Origin: Palleronia sp. LCG004
Lineage (GTDB): Bacteria; Pseudomonadota; Alphaproteobacteria; Rhodobacterales; Rhodobacteraceae
Reading direction: 5' to 3'
Assembly: GCF_032931615.1 (NCBI RefSeq)
Contig: NZ_CP136759.1
Coordinates: 1,612,001 to 1,676,000, forward strand
Length of the DNA stretch: 64,000 bases
Shown: positions 24,930 to 34,237 of the stretch, one piece after another
How the letters are laid out: every line of letters starts with the position of its first letter
Position numbering within the stretch: position 1 is the first letter of the stretch
Made by a program: the position numbers and the translations under genes
Notes under the pieces: model-generated
The model's input: only the letters and a program-made list of their open reading frames with translations
Told to the model about the DNA's origin: nothing
Databases searched by the model: none

Positions 24930-25298
24930 ATGAGCAGCACCCAAACCGAGCCGCAGACGGAAGGCGCGCCGCTGATCCGCCCCTCGTCCACGGACCACCC
25001 CCTGCACGAGCAGGTGGTCGAGGCCTGCCGGAGCGTCTACGACCCCGAGATCCCGGTCAACATCTACGATCTCGGCCTCGTCTACACGATCCTGATCAAC
25101 GAGGAGAACGAGGTTCACGTCATCATGACGCTGACCGCTCCGGGCTGCCCCGTGGCGGGCGAGATGCCCGGCTGGGTCGCAGAGGCGATCGAACCGCTTG
25201 CAGGCGTCAAGCATGTCGATGTCGAGCTTACCTGGGAGCCGCCCTGGGGCATGGACATGATGTCGGACGAGGCGCGGCTCGAACTCGGCTTCATGTAG
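24930..25298 (+). CDS. sufT: SufT/MIP18-family (DUF59) Fe-S assembly protein
   Basis: 122 residues from the ATG at 24930 (MSSTQTEPQ). VYDPEIPVNIYDLGLVYTI and MTLTAPGCPVAGEMPGWVAEAIEPL are the DUF59 signature with the conserved Cys. The protein helps mature Fe-S proteins, together with A-type carriers such as the gene at 26721. The suf operon itself is not in this window. Confidence 0.85.
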   Translation: MSSTQTEPQTEGAPLIRPSSTDHPLHEQVVEACRSVYDPEIPVNIYDLGLVYTILINEENEVHVIMTLTAPGCPVAGEMPGWVAEAIEPLAGVKHVDVELTWEPPWGMDMMSDEARLELGFM

Positions 25299-25363
25299 GC
25301 GAGTGACCCGCGTCGCGGAAACGTCACACGGGCATTGCGTCGCCGTTACAATCCATGCGCAGA

Positions 25364-25399
25364 TGGAACGTGATATTCACTTGATGAAGGCACGTTCCA
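25364..25399 (+). promoter_or_regulatory. Inverted repeat with the Shine-Dalgarno in its loop, upstream of the second GDPD
   Basis: TGGAACGTG (25364-25372) and CACGTTCCA (25391-25399) form a 9-bp perfect inverted repeat with an 18-base loop. The GAAGG Shine-Dalgarno (25386-25390) is in the loop and the 3' arm ends one base before the ATG at 25400. It could act as an mRNA hairpin that tunes translation, or as an operator. Confidence 0.45.
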
Positions 25400-26614
25400 A
25401 TGCGGATAAACGTCCCCCTCGGCATTGCGGCCATGATGGTCGCCCTGCCCGTCGCGGCACAGGATAACGCGGGGGATCCGTCCCTCTCCTACGGTCAGCG
25501 TCCGGCCTATCTGATCGAGAAGCTGCCCGACGGAGAGCTGAAGGACCAGCTCATGTCCTGCGAGGGACAGACGCCCGAACGGACCGCGTTCTCGATCGGG
25601 CATCGCGGCGCGCCGCTGATGTTTCCCGAACATACGGTCGAGTCGAACCGCGCAGCCGCAAGCCAGGGCGCGGGTGTCCTCGAATGCGACGTGGCATTCA
25701 CCGAGGATCTCGAGCTCGTCTGCCGCCATGCGCAGAACGACCTTCATACGACGACGAACATCCTGCTGACCGACCTCGCCTCGGAATGCACGCAGGGCTT
25801 CACGCCCGCCGAGGGCGACAGCGATGCGTCGGCCGAATGCCGCACCTCCGACATCACGCTCGAAGAGTTCCGCACGCTCGAGCCGAAGATGGACAGCTTC
25901 GACGCCGCGGCGACCACGGCCGAGGAGTATCAGGGCGGCGTCGCACCCTGGCGCACCACGCTCTACGCCGACGGCACGCACCTCATGACGCATGCGGAAT
26001 CGATCGAGTTGTTCGATTCTTACGGCGCGCAGTTCACGCCCGAGCTCAAGACGCCGGTCGTTGACATGCCGTTCGAGGGCTTCAGCCAGGGCGATTACGC
26101 ACAGAAGCTGATCGACGAATACAAGGCGGCCGAAATCGATCCGTCCCGTGTCTGGCCGCAGAGCTTCCTGCTCGACGACGTGCTGTACTGGATCGAGAAC
26201 GAGCCGGAATTCGGCGAACAGGCCGTGTTCCTCGTCGAATGGACCGATGGCTTCGACGAGCAGGATCCGTCGACCTGGCAGGAAGATTTCGCCCAACTTT
26301 CGGAGCAGGGCGTCACCTATCTCGCCCCGTCGATCAACATGATGCTGACGGTCGAGAACGGTGAGATGGCACCGTCGGATTATGCGATTGCCGCCAAGGA
26401 AGCCGGGCTCGAGCTGATCGCCTGGACGCTGGAACGCTCGGGTCCGCTCGCCGAGGGCGGCGGCTGGTATTTCGAATCGGTCAACGACGTGATCGACAGC
26501 GATGCCGACTATTACGAGGCGCTGCACGTGCTGGCCCAGGATGTAGGCGTCGTGGGCGTCTTCTCCGACTGGCCGGCGACGGTGACCTACTACGCCAATT
26601 GCTACGGCCTCTGA
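25400..26614 (+). CDS. Secreted glycerophosphodiester phosphodiesterase (GlpQ-like)
   Basis: 404 residues with a signal peptide ([21 protein letters not shown]). The GDPD core shows [42 protein letters not shown] and [14 protein letters not shown], i.e. catalytic His, Arg, Glu and Asp residues of GlpQ-type enzymes. It is considerably longer than the first GDPD, with inserts around residues 115-190. Expected to be periplasmic, splitting deacylated phospholipids into glycerol-3-phosphate and alcohol. It lacks the VPLPA tail. Confidence 0.87.
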   Translation: MRINVPLGIAAMMVALPVAAQDNAGDPSLSYGQRPAYLIEKLPDGELKDQLMSCEGQTPERTAFSIGHRGAPLMFPEHTVESNRAAASQGAGVLECDVAFTEDLELVCRHAQNDLHTTTNILLTDLASECTQGFTPAEGDSDASAECRTSDITLEEFRTLEPKMDSFDAAATTAEEYQGGVAPWRTTLYADGTHLMTHAESIELFDSYGAQFTPELKTPVVDMPFEGFSQGDYAQKLIDEYKAAEIDPSRVWPQSFLLDDVLYWIENEPEFGEQAVFLVEWTDGFDEQDPSTWQEDFAQLSEQGVTYLAPSINMMLTVENGEMAPSDYAIAAKEAGLELIAWTLERSGPLAEGGGWYFESVNDVIDSDADYYEALHVLAQDVGVVGVFSDWPATVTYYANCYGL

Positions 26615-26628
26615 GCCGAAACGGACAT

Positions 26629-26655
26629 GGATGCGGGCGGCGGCCGCCCGCATCC
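26629..26655 (+). terminator. Strong hairpin after the second GDPD
   Basis: GGATGCGGGCGG (26629-26640) pairs with CCGCCCGCATCC (26644-26655) through a 3-base loop, just after the stop at 26614. No T-run follows. Likely transcription or mRNA end. Confidence 0.5.
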
Positions 26656-26720
26656 CCCTCTTGAGAGAGGGCCGCATGATCCTTAGCTTGGCAGTCAGGA
26701 ACGCGGAAAAGGATCTCCCC

Positions 26721-27101
26721 ATGTTCGCCATCCCCGGCAAGCAGGCAGTCACCATCACCGATGCCGCAGAGCGTCAGATCAACAAGCTGATGTCCCGCGA
26801 CGGGCATCAGGGCCTTAGGATCGGCGTGAAGAAGGGCGGCTGCGCGGGCATGGAATACACCATGGATTACGTGTCCGAAGTCGACCCGAACGACGAGGTC
26901 GTGGAACAGGGCGGAGCACGGGTGCTGATCGCGCCGATGGCTCAGATGTTCCTCTTCGGAACCGAGATCGATTACGAGGTGTCGCTGCTGGAATCGGGCT
27001 TCAAGTTCCGAAATCCGAACGTGGAAGATGCCTGCGGCTGCGGCGAATCGATCAAGTTCAAGGATGTCGAGACGCTGGCCGCCGAACGGCAGGACTCATA
27101 G
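26721..27101 (+). CDS. A-type Fe-S carrier protein (IscA/SufA/ErpA family)
   Basis: 126 residues from the ATG at 26721 (MFAIPGKQ). The three conserved cysteines are visible: Cys41 (GGCAGMEY), Cys105 and Cys107 (DACGCGES). It delivers assembled Fe-S clusters to apoproteins. It is separated by a hairpin from the GDPD and converges with the GIY-YIG gene, overlapping its end by 6 bases. Confidence 0.93.
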   Translation: MFAIPGKQAVTITDAAERQINKLMSRDGHQGLRIGVKKGGCAGMEYTMDYVSEVDPNDEVVEQGGARVLIAPMAQMFLFGTEIDYEVSLLESGFKFRNPNVEDACGCGESIKFKDVETLAAERQDS

Positions 27102-27641
27102 AAAGTCGCGGTGATACCGCACCATGCGTTCGAAATGCGCGTTGAGCGAGCGCCGCAGATGCGGCGCTTCCTTGACGTTCAGGATGTAGTCGACGAGGAT
27201 CCTGTACTGTTCGATCTGGCGCGGTAGCCTTTGCGAAGGGTCGCGACGGGACGTGAGGGTCGCATCGTCGATCACCTGCACCGATTGCCGTTCGGGCCAG
27301 TCGGGGCTTCGGTCGAAAAGCCCCGTTTCCAGCGTCTTTCCGTTCATCAGGGGAAGATCGTCGTCGAAATGGACGTAGATCGCATTCTCCAGCGGTCCGA
27401 TCTGTGCGACGTCGTCGCATGGCCAGGCCCAGACGAAGCCGATCTCCCAGACATCGATCTGCCGGTTCGCGATGATGTCCGACCTGGCCGAGGTCAGGTG
27501 CCGGCGCACCCGCGTTCGGATGCCGTCCACGCTTTGCCCGACATAGATCGGCCGCGCGTCCAGATCGCAAAGCGCATAGACGCCGATGCGGTTCGTCAGC
27601 CGCGCCAGCGCATCGGACCTGAAACGCTGTACGTCGCTCAT
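27096..27641 (-). CDS. GIY-YIG family nuclease (candidate restriction endonuclease)
   Basis: 181 residues. The core matches GIY-YIG: RIGVYALCDLDARPIYVGQS with Tyr22 and Tyr33, RTRVRRHL with Arg44 and His48, PLENAIY with Glu85 and LMNGK with Asn100. This ordered Y-Y-R-H-E-N set is what I recall for the GIY-YIG type II enzyme Eco29kI. The ATG overlaps the methyltransferase stop by 4 bases, so the two genes form a coupled pair. The C-terminal half has no further motif I recognise. It could also be a repair or accessory nuclease. Confidence 0.75.
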   Translation of the reverse strand: MSDVQRFRSDALARLTNRIGVYALCDLDARPIYVGQSVDGIRTRVRRHLTSARSDIIANRQIDVWEIGFVWAWPCDDVAQIGPLENAIYVHFDDDLPLMNGKTLETGLFDRSPDWPERQSVQVIDDATLTSRRDPSQRLPRQIEQYRILVDYILNVKEAPHLRRSLNAHFERMVRYHRDFL

Positions 27642-28795
27642 GCCGCGATGACGGCGCGGGTCCGCGCCAGAACGGGCTGGAAGAGGTGGCGATCGAGATA
27701 GGTCACGATCGGCGCGACGACGCCGTCACCGGCCACCTTGTAGGCCGCGTTGTACCGCTCCGGAATGCGGTATCCGTCGCCGAGGCCCATCAGGCGAATC
27801 GCCTCGCGCGCGCTCAAAAGCCTCGCGCGCGTTTCATCGCCATCGATCAGCAGCATCGTCTGGCGGGACGAGCCGCCGGATGGCGTGCGCAGACAGCCGG
27901 CAAGGCCGTCGAACCTGACCTCGGCCCGCTGGCGTATACGGCCTTCGGCATCAGGGCGACCACGGCGATAAAGCATGCCGATCCGCGGCTCGCCTGACCG
28001 ACGCGCCGCGGTGACGCGGTCACGGCTCGGGGGCGACATCATTCCGAGGAGATGCTGGATCTCGGGCTCCGAAAGCCAGCGATGCGGGCCGGTCCATTCG
28101 ACGCAATCGACCAGCTCGCGGCGCGGTTCGGTTGGCTCGGGGAGCGACCACCAGCGCCATCTGTCACCGATCTCGGCGGCGTGGCGTTCCCGAAAGCGGC
28201 GCAAGGCCGGCGTGTGGAACGGCTCGGACGGCTCGGCACCCGCGAGGTCCGGAGGAACCGCATCCTCGCGGATGCAGATCACGAAGAGACGCGGGCGGCT
28301 TTGCGGCACGAACCGCGCCGCGTCGATCGAAAGCGCACCGACCAGATAGCCGAGCCTCTGGAGGTCGCTCACGACCGACAGGAAATCGCGCCCTTCCCGC
28401 CGGGTGACGAGCCCGGTCACATTCTCGAATGCGATGATCTTCGGTGCGTGACCCGCCGCGATCAACGGTGCGATGCGGGAAATCCAGGTCCCGAACACGC
28501 CGCTTCGCGCACCTTCCAGGCCAGCGCCCTTGCCCGCAAGGCTGAAATCCTGACAGGGGCTCGAGGCCCAGTAGAGGTCGATCCGCTGTTGCAGCGCGTC
28601 GTCGGACACATGGGCGATGTCGCCCTCGATCAGCGCGTCACCGCCGAAATTCTCGCGGTAGGCGGTGCATTTCATGGGATCGATATCGTTCGCGAAGGCA
28701 CATTCCCACCCCGGAAGTCCGGCGCGAACCATGCCGCCCCCGCAGAAGAATTCGGCAAAGCGGGGGAGTTTCTCGGATCGCGGAACCATGATCAT
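27638..28795 (-). CDS. DNA cytosine-5 methyltransferase (Dcm/M.HpaII-like)
   Basis: 385 residues. Motif I is FAEFFCGGGMVRAG at 13-26, motif IV is SSPCQDFSLAG with catalytic Cys81, motif VI ENV at 124-126 and motif VIII QSRPR at 165-169. A target-recognition region follows, with CLRTPSGGSSRQTML, then LSAREAIRLMGL and YKVAGDGVVAPIV as motifs IX and X. It would protect DNA from the GIY-YIG enzyme or act alone as an epigenetic modifier. It is 40 bases after ispG in the same direction and is translationally coupled to the nuclease gene. Confidence 0.92.
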   Translation of the reverse strand: MIMVPRSEKLPRFAEFFCGGGMVRAGLPGWECAFANDIDPMKCTAYRENFGGDALIEGDIAHVSDDALQQRIDLYWASSPCQDFSLAGKGAGLEGARSGVFGTWISRIAPLIAAGHAPKIIAFENVTGLVTRREGRDFLSVVSDLQRLGYLVGALSIDAARFVPQSRPRLFVICIREDAVPPDLAGAEPSEPFHTPALRRFRERHAAEIGDRWRWWSLPEPTEPRRELVDCVEWTGPHRWLSEPEIQHLLGMMSPPSRDRVTAARRSGEPRIGMLYRRGRPDAEGRIRQRAEVRFDGLAGCLRTPSGGSSRQTMLLIDGDETRARLLSAREAIRLMGLGDGYRIPERYNAAYKVAGDGVVAPIVTYLDRHLFQPVLARTRAVIAA

Positions 28796-28835
28796 GGATA
28801 CAAATCGCGAACGGACCTGTCGACAGCAAAGGTCC

Positions 28836-29963
28836 CTATTCGGCCGCCTCGGGCGCGGTTTCGGCCTCGATCCGGGCGGCGCGTTCCTCGACCTGCTCGA
28901 CGATGTGGTCGATCATCCGGTCGTTCGACAATGCATGGCTTTTCTGTCCGGCGAGATAGACCATTCCGCGACCCGCACCGCCGCCGGTGAAGCCGACATC
29001 GGTCATCAGAGCCTCGCCGGGTCCGTTCACGACGCAGCCGATGATCGAAAGGCTCATGGGCGTCTTGATGTGGGCGAGCCGCTCCTCGAGGATCTCGACG
29101 GTCTTGATGACGTCGAAGCCCTGACGCGCGCAGCTCGGACAGGAGATGATGTTGACGCCGCGATGCCTGAGGCCCAGCGACTTGAGGATCTCGTAGCCGA
29201 CGCGGACCTCCTCCACCGGATCTGCGGACAGGCTCACGCGGAGGGTGTCTCCGATGCCCATCCAGAGAAGATTGCCGAGCCCCACGGCCGATTTTACCGT
29301 TCCCGCATTGAGGCTCCCGGCTTCGGTGATGCCGAGGTGGATCGGTGCATCGGTGGCGTCGGCGATCCCCTGATAGGCGGCGGCGCTGAGGAACACGTCG
29401 CTTGCCTTCACGCTGATCTTGAACTCGTGGAAATCGTTGTCCTCGAGGATCTTGATATGGTCGAGGGCGGATTCGACCATCGCTTCGGGGCAAGGCTCCC
29501 CATACTTCTCGAGCAGATCACGCTCGAGGCTGCCGGCATTGACGCCGATTCGGATCGAACAGCCGTGATCGCGCGCGGCGGAGATGACCTCGCGGACGCG
29601 CTTTTCGTCGCCGATATTGCCGGGATTGATCCGAAGGCATCCTGCACCGGCCTCGGCGGCCTCGATCGCGCGTTTGTAGTGGAAATGGATGTCCGCGACG
29701 ATCGGAACCGGGCTTTCGCGGCAGATCGTCTTGAGGGCTGCGGTCGCCGCCTCGTCGGGACAGGAGACGCGGACGATATCGGCACCGGCCTCGGCGCATT
29801 CGATCACCTGGTTCAGCGTCGCGCGCGCATCGCCCGAATCGGTGTTCGTCATCGTCTGGACCGCGATCGGGGCGTCACCGCCGACGGGCACGTTTCCGAC
29901 CATGATCTGCCGGGACTTCCGACGATAGATGTTCTTCCAGGGGCGAACGGCGTTCAGCGACAT
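28836..29963 (-). CDS. ispG: 4-hydroxy-3-methylbut-2-enyl-diphosphate synthase (IspG/GcpE)
   Basis: 375 residues. Starts [20 protein letters not shown], with the TIM-barrel elements [16 protein letters not shown] and [11 protein letters not shown]. The 4Fe-4S domain at the C-terminus has [11 protein letters not shown] and [11 protein letters not shown] (three Cys ligands plus Glu). It makes HMBPP in the MEP isoprenoid pathway and depends on Fe-S maturation. The upstream rodZ-like gene is on the same strand with a 73-base gap; the methyltransferase pair follows. Confidence 0.97.
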   Translation of the reverse strand: MSLNAVRPWKNIYRRKSRQIMVGNVPVGGDAPIAVQTMTNTDSGDARATLNQVIECAEAGADIVRVSCPDEAATAALKTICRESPVPIVADIHFHYKRAIEAAEAGAGCLRINPGNIGDEKRVREVISAARDHGCSIRIGVNAGSLERDLLEKYGEPCPEAMVESALDHIKILEDNDFHEFKISVKASDVFLSAAAYQGIADATDAPIHLGITEAGSLNAGTVKSAVGLGNLLWMGIGDTLRVSLSADPVEEVRVGYEILKSLGLRHRGVNIISCPSCARQGFDVIKTVEILEERLAHIKTPMSLSIIGCVVNGPGEALMTDVGFTGGGAGRGMVYLAGQKSHALSNDRMIDHIVEQVEERAARIEAETAPEAAE

Positions 29964-30036
29964 GAGGCGGCTCCGAGACTATGCGCGGGACCAGACCTAA
30001 GCCTTGTAGGGCGCCATGCCAACCGGGCAGATCGTC

Positions 30037-31305
30037 TTAGCGATCGGCCTCTCCGCGCGGCGCGGCGCGCGGCATCCGCGCTTCGATGAGTTCGGCGACG
30101 ACCCGTTCGAGCGCACGGTCGGATTCGAGATCCGCCGTCCGATAGGTTTCGGTGAGATTGTCGGCGCTAAGCGCCAGATTGCTGGTGATCTGGCCGGCGC
30201 TCCCGGCAGGGCCATAGGGAGTGCCGTTGATCGCGAAGTAGAGTGCCCCCGATTCGCCCGTACGCAGCGTCGCGGGCTCCTCGGTCGCGGGGAGAGTGAA
30301 GGTGTCGCCCTCCTGCATGATCTGCTCGTAGATGGTCGTCCCGTCGGCAGACCGGACCCGCACCCAGGATGGCCGCACGGCCATGAGCACGACCTCGGGA
30401 ACGGAATCCGCCACGACCTGCACGCCGGACGGCTGGACCTCGGGAAGGGTCGCGACGTCGGAGGCTGGCTCGGCACGGGCGACCGTGTCGGGGCGTGTTT
30501 CCTGCCTCTCGGTCCGGGCGATGGTATCGGGAAGGACCGGGCCCGGACCGCCGAAGGCGCTGAGCTCGGAGGGATCGAGATTGGCGATCGGCCCGTCACG
30601 CGCGACCATCACCGGCACGTCGAGCGCCTGAGGCCGATAGATGCGATCGAAATTCTCGGACGTTGCCGACGCGATGGCGTCCCCCTCCTCACCCTCTTCG
30701 GGGGCGATGGGGCGCGCGCTGTCGAGCGGATCGATATCGGCGACGACCTGGGGGGCCTGATCGACGGGGACGACCTGAACCTTCTGGATCTCGTTCAGCA
30801 CGGCATACCCGCCATAGCCAATGAGCCCGATGAGCCCCAGAAGCACGCAAACCGATCCGATGGCGCTCGGCTCGATCCGGGAAAGGAAGCTGTCGCCCTT
30901 CGGCACGAGCCCCAGGGGCGAATCGAGGAACGGGTCGCGGGCGTGCTGAGGCGTGGCCGCGTCGCGTCGTTTGGACGAGGCCGCCTCGCTCATCCCGTGG
31001 GCGGTCTGGAAATTGCTTTCGATGCAGAAGGCCTTGAAGGCCCAGTCCGGATCCATCTCGAGATAGCGGGCGTATGATCGAACATAGCCCGCGATGAAAC
31101 CGGGCGTCTCGAAGGCCGACGGATCGGCATTCTCGATCGCGGCGATGTAGGTCGCCTTGATCTTCAGCTCGCGCTGAACGTCCAGAAGGGATTTGCCCAA
31201 GGTCGCACGCTCACCGCGCATGACGTCGCCCAGACGGAGGTCGAAGGCGTCAAAGCCCCTGGCCTCGGTCTCCTCAGGGCCCGACTGGCGGAAACGCCTG
31301 ATCAT
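30037..31305 (-). CDS. RodZ-like helix-turn-helix membrane protein (DUF4115)
   Basis: 422 residues from the ATG at 31305, with AGAGG eight bases upstream (a GTG at 31314 is the alternative). After ~25 residues, FDLRLGDVMRGERATLGKSLLDVQRELKIKATYIAAIENAD is the cytoplasmic HTH of RodZ. A transmembrane helix is at ~165-185 (SVCVLLGLIGLIGYGGY), then a proline/aspartate-rich periplasmic linker, and a C-terminal DUF4115 beta-domain (VVLMAVRPSWVRVRSADGTTIYEQIM…). RodZ anchors MreB in cell-shape control; this copy is next to ispG as in many alphaproteobacteria. Confidence 0.85.
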   Translation of the reverse strand: MIRRFRQSGPEETEARGFDAFDLRLGDVMRGERATLGKSLLDVQRELKIKATYIAAIENADPSAFETPGFIAGYVRSYARYLEMDPDWAFKAFCIESNFQTAHGMSEAASSKRRDAATPQHARDPFLDSPLGLVPKGDSFLSRIEPSAIGSVCVLLGLIGLIGYGGYAVLNEIQKVQVVPVDQAPQVVADIDPLDSARPIAPEEGEEGDAIASATSENFDRIYRPQALDVPVMVARDGPIANLDPSELSAFGGPGPVLPDTIARTERQETRPDTVARAEPASDVATLPEVQPSGVQVVADSVPEVVLMAVRPSWVRVRSADGTTIYEQIMQEGDTFTLPATEEPATLRTGESGALYFAINGTPYGPAGSAGQITSNLALSADNLTETYRTADLESDRALERVVAELIEARMPRAAPRGEADR

Positions 31306-31442
31306 ATCCTGCACCTCTCGCCCGAATTATACGTGGACTAAGCGGCGAAAACACGGGTGTGCAATCCGTGATTCGGAACCTGACCACTATTTTGTCACGA
31401 CGATAACACAGCGTCGCGACCATCCAACACTGGAAATCCGAA

Positions 31443-32666
31443 TCAAGCGCTAAGATCCGCCCGATTCAGCGCGCATTGCGACCAGAGCGCATCCATCGCC
31501 GAAACGAGCGCGTCGATCTCGCGCGGGCCGTGGACGGGCGACGGCGTGAAGCGCAGGCGTTCGGTCCCGCGCGGAACGGTTGGGAAGTTGATCGGCTGGA
31601 CGTAGATTCCGAAATCCTCGAGCAGCATGTCCGACATCATCTTGCAGTGGACCGGGTTGCCGATATGCACAGGCACGATGTGGCTTCCATGGTCGATGAG
31701 CGGCATTCCGAGACCCTTGAGCCGCATCTTGAGCGTCCGGGCACGCGACTGATGAATGTCCCTCAGCGACTGGTCTTCCTTTAGGTGGCGGACCGACGCC
31801 GCGGCCCCCGCGGCGGTCGAGGGGGTAAGCGACGTCGTGAAGATGAAGCCCGGCGCATAGGAGCGAACGGCATCGCAGAGCTTGGCGCTTGCCGCGATGT
31901 AACCACCCATCACGCCGTATGCCTTGGCGAGCGTGCCGTTGATGACGTCGATCCGCGACGCGAGGCCATCGCGTTCCGTCACGCCCCCGCCGCGAGGGCC
32001 GTACATGCCGACGGCATGGACCTCGTCGATATATGTCAGCGCACCGAATTCCTCCGCGAGATCGCAGATCTCGGAGATGACGCCAAAATCGCCATCCATC
32101 GAATAGATCGACTCGAACGCGATGAGCTTCGGCGCGGCGGGATCGTCGGCTTCCAGAAGTTCGCGCAGATGCGCCACGTCGTTGTGACGGAAGACCCGCT
32201 TGGCCCCGCCGTTTCGGCGCACGCCCTCGATCATGGAGGCATGGTTCAGCGCGTCGGAATAGATGATGAGGCCCGGCAGGATCCTGGGCAGCGTGCTCAG
32301 CGTGGCGTCGTTGGCGATATAGGCGGAGGTGAAGAGAAGCGCCGCCTCCTTGCCGTGCAGATCGGCGAGCTCGGCCTCGAGCCGCTTGTGATAGACCGTC
32401 GTGCCGGAGATGTTGCGTGTTCCGCCCGATCCGGCACCGACCGCATCGAGCGCGTCGTGCATGGCTTCGAGCACGACCGGATGCTGGCCCATCCCCAGAT
32501 AATCGTTGCCGCACCAGACCGTCACGGGGCGCGTCGACCCGTCGGACCGCGTCCAGGTCGCATGCGGAAAGTTTCCCCGATCGCGCGCAATGTCGATGAA
32601 GGTGCGGTAGCGCCCCTCTTCGTGAAGTTTCGCGAGGGCGGTGTCGATCGAGCTATCGTAGGACAA
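31443..32666 (-). CDS. hemA: 5-aminolevulinate synthase
   Basis: 407 residues. The conserved N-terminus [29 protein letters not shown] fixes the start at 32666, which is a TTG codon with a weak GCAGG upstream. PLP lysine Lys248 (NGTLAKAYG), [17 protein letters not shown] and [10 protein letters not shown] are all present. It condenses glycine and succinyl-CoA for tetrapyrrole synthesis, typical of alphaproteobacteria. No FNR-type site (TTGAT-N4-ATCAA) was seen upstream. Confidence 0.96.
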   Translation of the reverse strand: MSYDSSIDTALAKLHEEGRYRTFIDIARDRGNFPHATWTRSDGSTRPVTVWCGNDYLGMGQHPVVLEAMHDALDAVGAGSGGTRNISGTTVYHKRLEAELADLHGKEAALLFTSAYIANDATLSTLPRILPGLIIYSDALNHASMIEGVRRNGGAKRVFRHNDVAHLRELLEADDPAAPKLIAFESIYSMDGDFGVISEICDLAEEFGALTYIDEVHAVGMYGPRGGGVTERDGLASRIDVINGTLAKAYGVMGGYIAASAKLCDAVRSYAPGFIFTTSLTPSTAAGAAASVRHLKEDQSLRDIHQSRARTLKMRLKGLGMPLIDHGSHIVPVHIGNPVHCKMMSDMLLEDFGIYVQPINFPTVPRGTERLRFTPSPVHGPREIDALVSAMDALWSQCALNRADLSA

Positions 32667-32821
32667 TGGGACCTGCTTCTCTCTTTGTCGGACTTCCTAG
32701 ATAGACCGAAAAATCGGGCTTTCACAGGGCCCAATTTGCCCACCCCCCGTCGCGTCCCGCTGGACTACGGCCCGATCCCTGATAGGGTCGCGCCGAAATT
32801 CCCCAAAGCCGGAGCGCCAAG

Positions 32822-34192
32822 ATGAGCCTCGACGCCGTGCTCGCGAAGATCGACGAGGATCTCGACGCCGCGACGGAACGCCTCATGACTTTCCTGAGGA
32901 TTCCCTCGATCTCGACCGATCCCGCCTACAAGGGCGATGTCGCCGCGGCGGCCGACTGGCTCGTCCGCGATCTGGAAAGCATCGGCATCGAGGCCCGCGC
33001 CCATTCGACGCCGGGACATCCGATGGTCGTCGGGCATGGAGGCGACGGCGACCGCCGTATCCTCTTCTACGGCCACTACGACGTGCAGCCCGTCGATCCG
33101 CTGGAGCTCTGGGAGCGCGACCCGTTCGATCCGAGCATCGAAGAGACGCCGTCGGGCACCGTCATCCGTGGGCGCGGGGCGTCCGACGACAAGGGTCAGC
33201 TCATGACGTTCGTCGAGGCATGCCGGGCATGGAAAGCTGTCCATGGCACCCTGCCCGGCCGGCTCACCTTTCTTTTCGAGGGAGAGGAGGAATCGGGGTC
33301 ACCGTCCCTCGTGCCCTTCCTGCAGGAGAACCGCGATCTGCTGGAAGCCGATCTCGGGCTCATCTGCGACACGGCGCTCTACGGGTCCGAGAGGCCCGCG
33401 ATCACCACGATGCTGCGGGGCCTTCTCGGCGAGGAAATCGTCATTCAGGGGCCGTCGAAGGACCTGCATTCCGGCTCCTTCGGGGGGCCTGCGATCAATC
33501 CGATCCGGGTGCTGGCACGCATCCTGTCGAGCCTTCACGACGAAACCGGCCGCGTGACCGTTCCGGGTTTCTACGACGACGTGGAAGAGGTCTCGGACCA
33601 GGTGCTGGACCAGTGGAACGCGCTCGGCTTCGACGCGGAAGCCTTCCTGGGCTCGGTCGGCCTGTCGCATCCCGCGGGAGAATCCGATCGGACCGCGCTC
33701 GAACAGATCTGGTCGCGCCCCACCTGCGAGATCAACGGCATCAAGGGCGGCTATGCGGGTGCGGGCTTCAAGACCGTCCTGCCGGCCGAGGCGAGCGCCA
33801 AGATCAGCTTCCGCCTCGTCGCGGCGCAGGATCCGCAGAAGATTCGCGCGGCGTTCCGCAAGATGGTCGAAGAGGCCCTGCCCGCCGATTGCACGGTCCG
33901 CTTTCACGATCACGGGGCGGCACCCGCGAGCCGGATGGACATCTCCGATCCGGCATTCGAGGCCGCGCGCCATGCCCTCAGCGAGGAATGGCCAGAGGAA
34001 GCCGCCTATGTCGGCGCGGGCGGCTCGATCCCCGTGGCGGGGCATCTGCAGGAAATCCTCGGCCTCGATTCGATGCTGATCGGTTTCGGCAAGTCAGACG
34101 ATCAGATCCATTCTCCGAACGAGAAATACGATCTGACGAGCTTTCATCGCGGCATGCGGTCCTGGGCGCGCATCCTCGCGGCAATCGCCTGA
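32822..34192 (+). CDS. M20 family dipeptidase/metallopeptidase
   Basis: 456 residues. Metal ligands of the M20 family are visible: His85 and Asp87 (FYGHYDVQPVD), Asp122 (RGASDDKGQ), EGEEESGS around 154-160, and a C-terminal His in IHSPNEKYD. SNGIKGGYAGAGFKTVLPA-like elements mark the dipeptidase subgroup (here EINGIKGGYAGAGFKTVLP). It probably hydrolyses di- or small peptides in the cytoplasm. Upstream of a nucleoside hydrolase gene on the same strand. Confidence 0.92.
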   Translation: MSLDAVLAKIDEDLDAATERLMTFLRIPSISTDPAYKGDVAAAADWLVRDLESIGIEARAHSTPGHPMVVGHGGDGDRRILFYGHYDVQPVDPLELWERDPFDPSIEETPSGTVIRGRGASDDKGQLMTFVEACRAWKAVHGTLPGRLTFLFEGEEESGSPSLVPFLQENRDLLEADLGLICDTALYGSERPAITTMLRGLLGEEIVIQGPSKDLHSGSFGGPAINPIRVLARILSSLHDETGRVTVPGFYDDVEEVSDQVLDQWNALGFDAEAFLGSVGLSHPAGESDRTALEQIWSRPTCEINGIKGGYAGAGFKTVLPAEASAKISFRLVAAQDPQKIRAAFRKMVEEALPADCTVRFHDHGAAPASRMDISDPAFEAARHALSEEWPEEAAYVGAGGSIPVAGHLQEILGLDSMLIGFGKSDDQIHSPNEKYDLTSFHRGMRSWARILAAIA

Positions 34193-34237
34193 GATCGTCC
34201 ACCGCCGACGGTCACGCGCAAAGTTTCAAGGACGACA

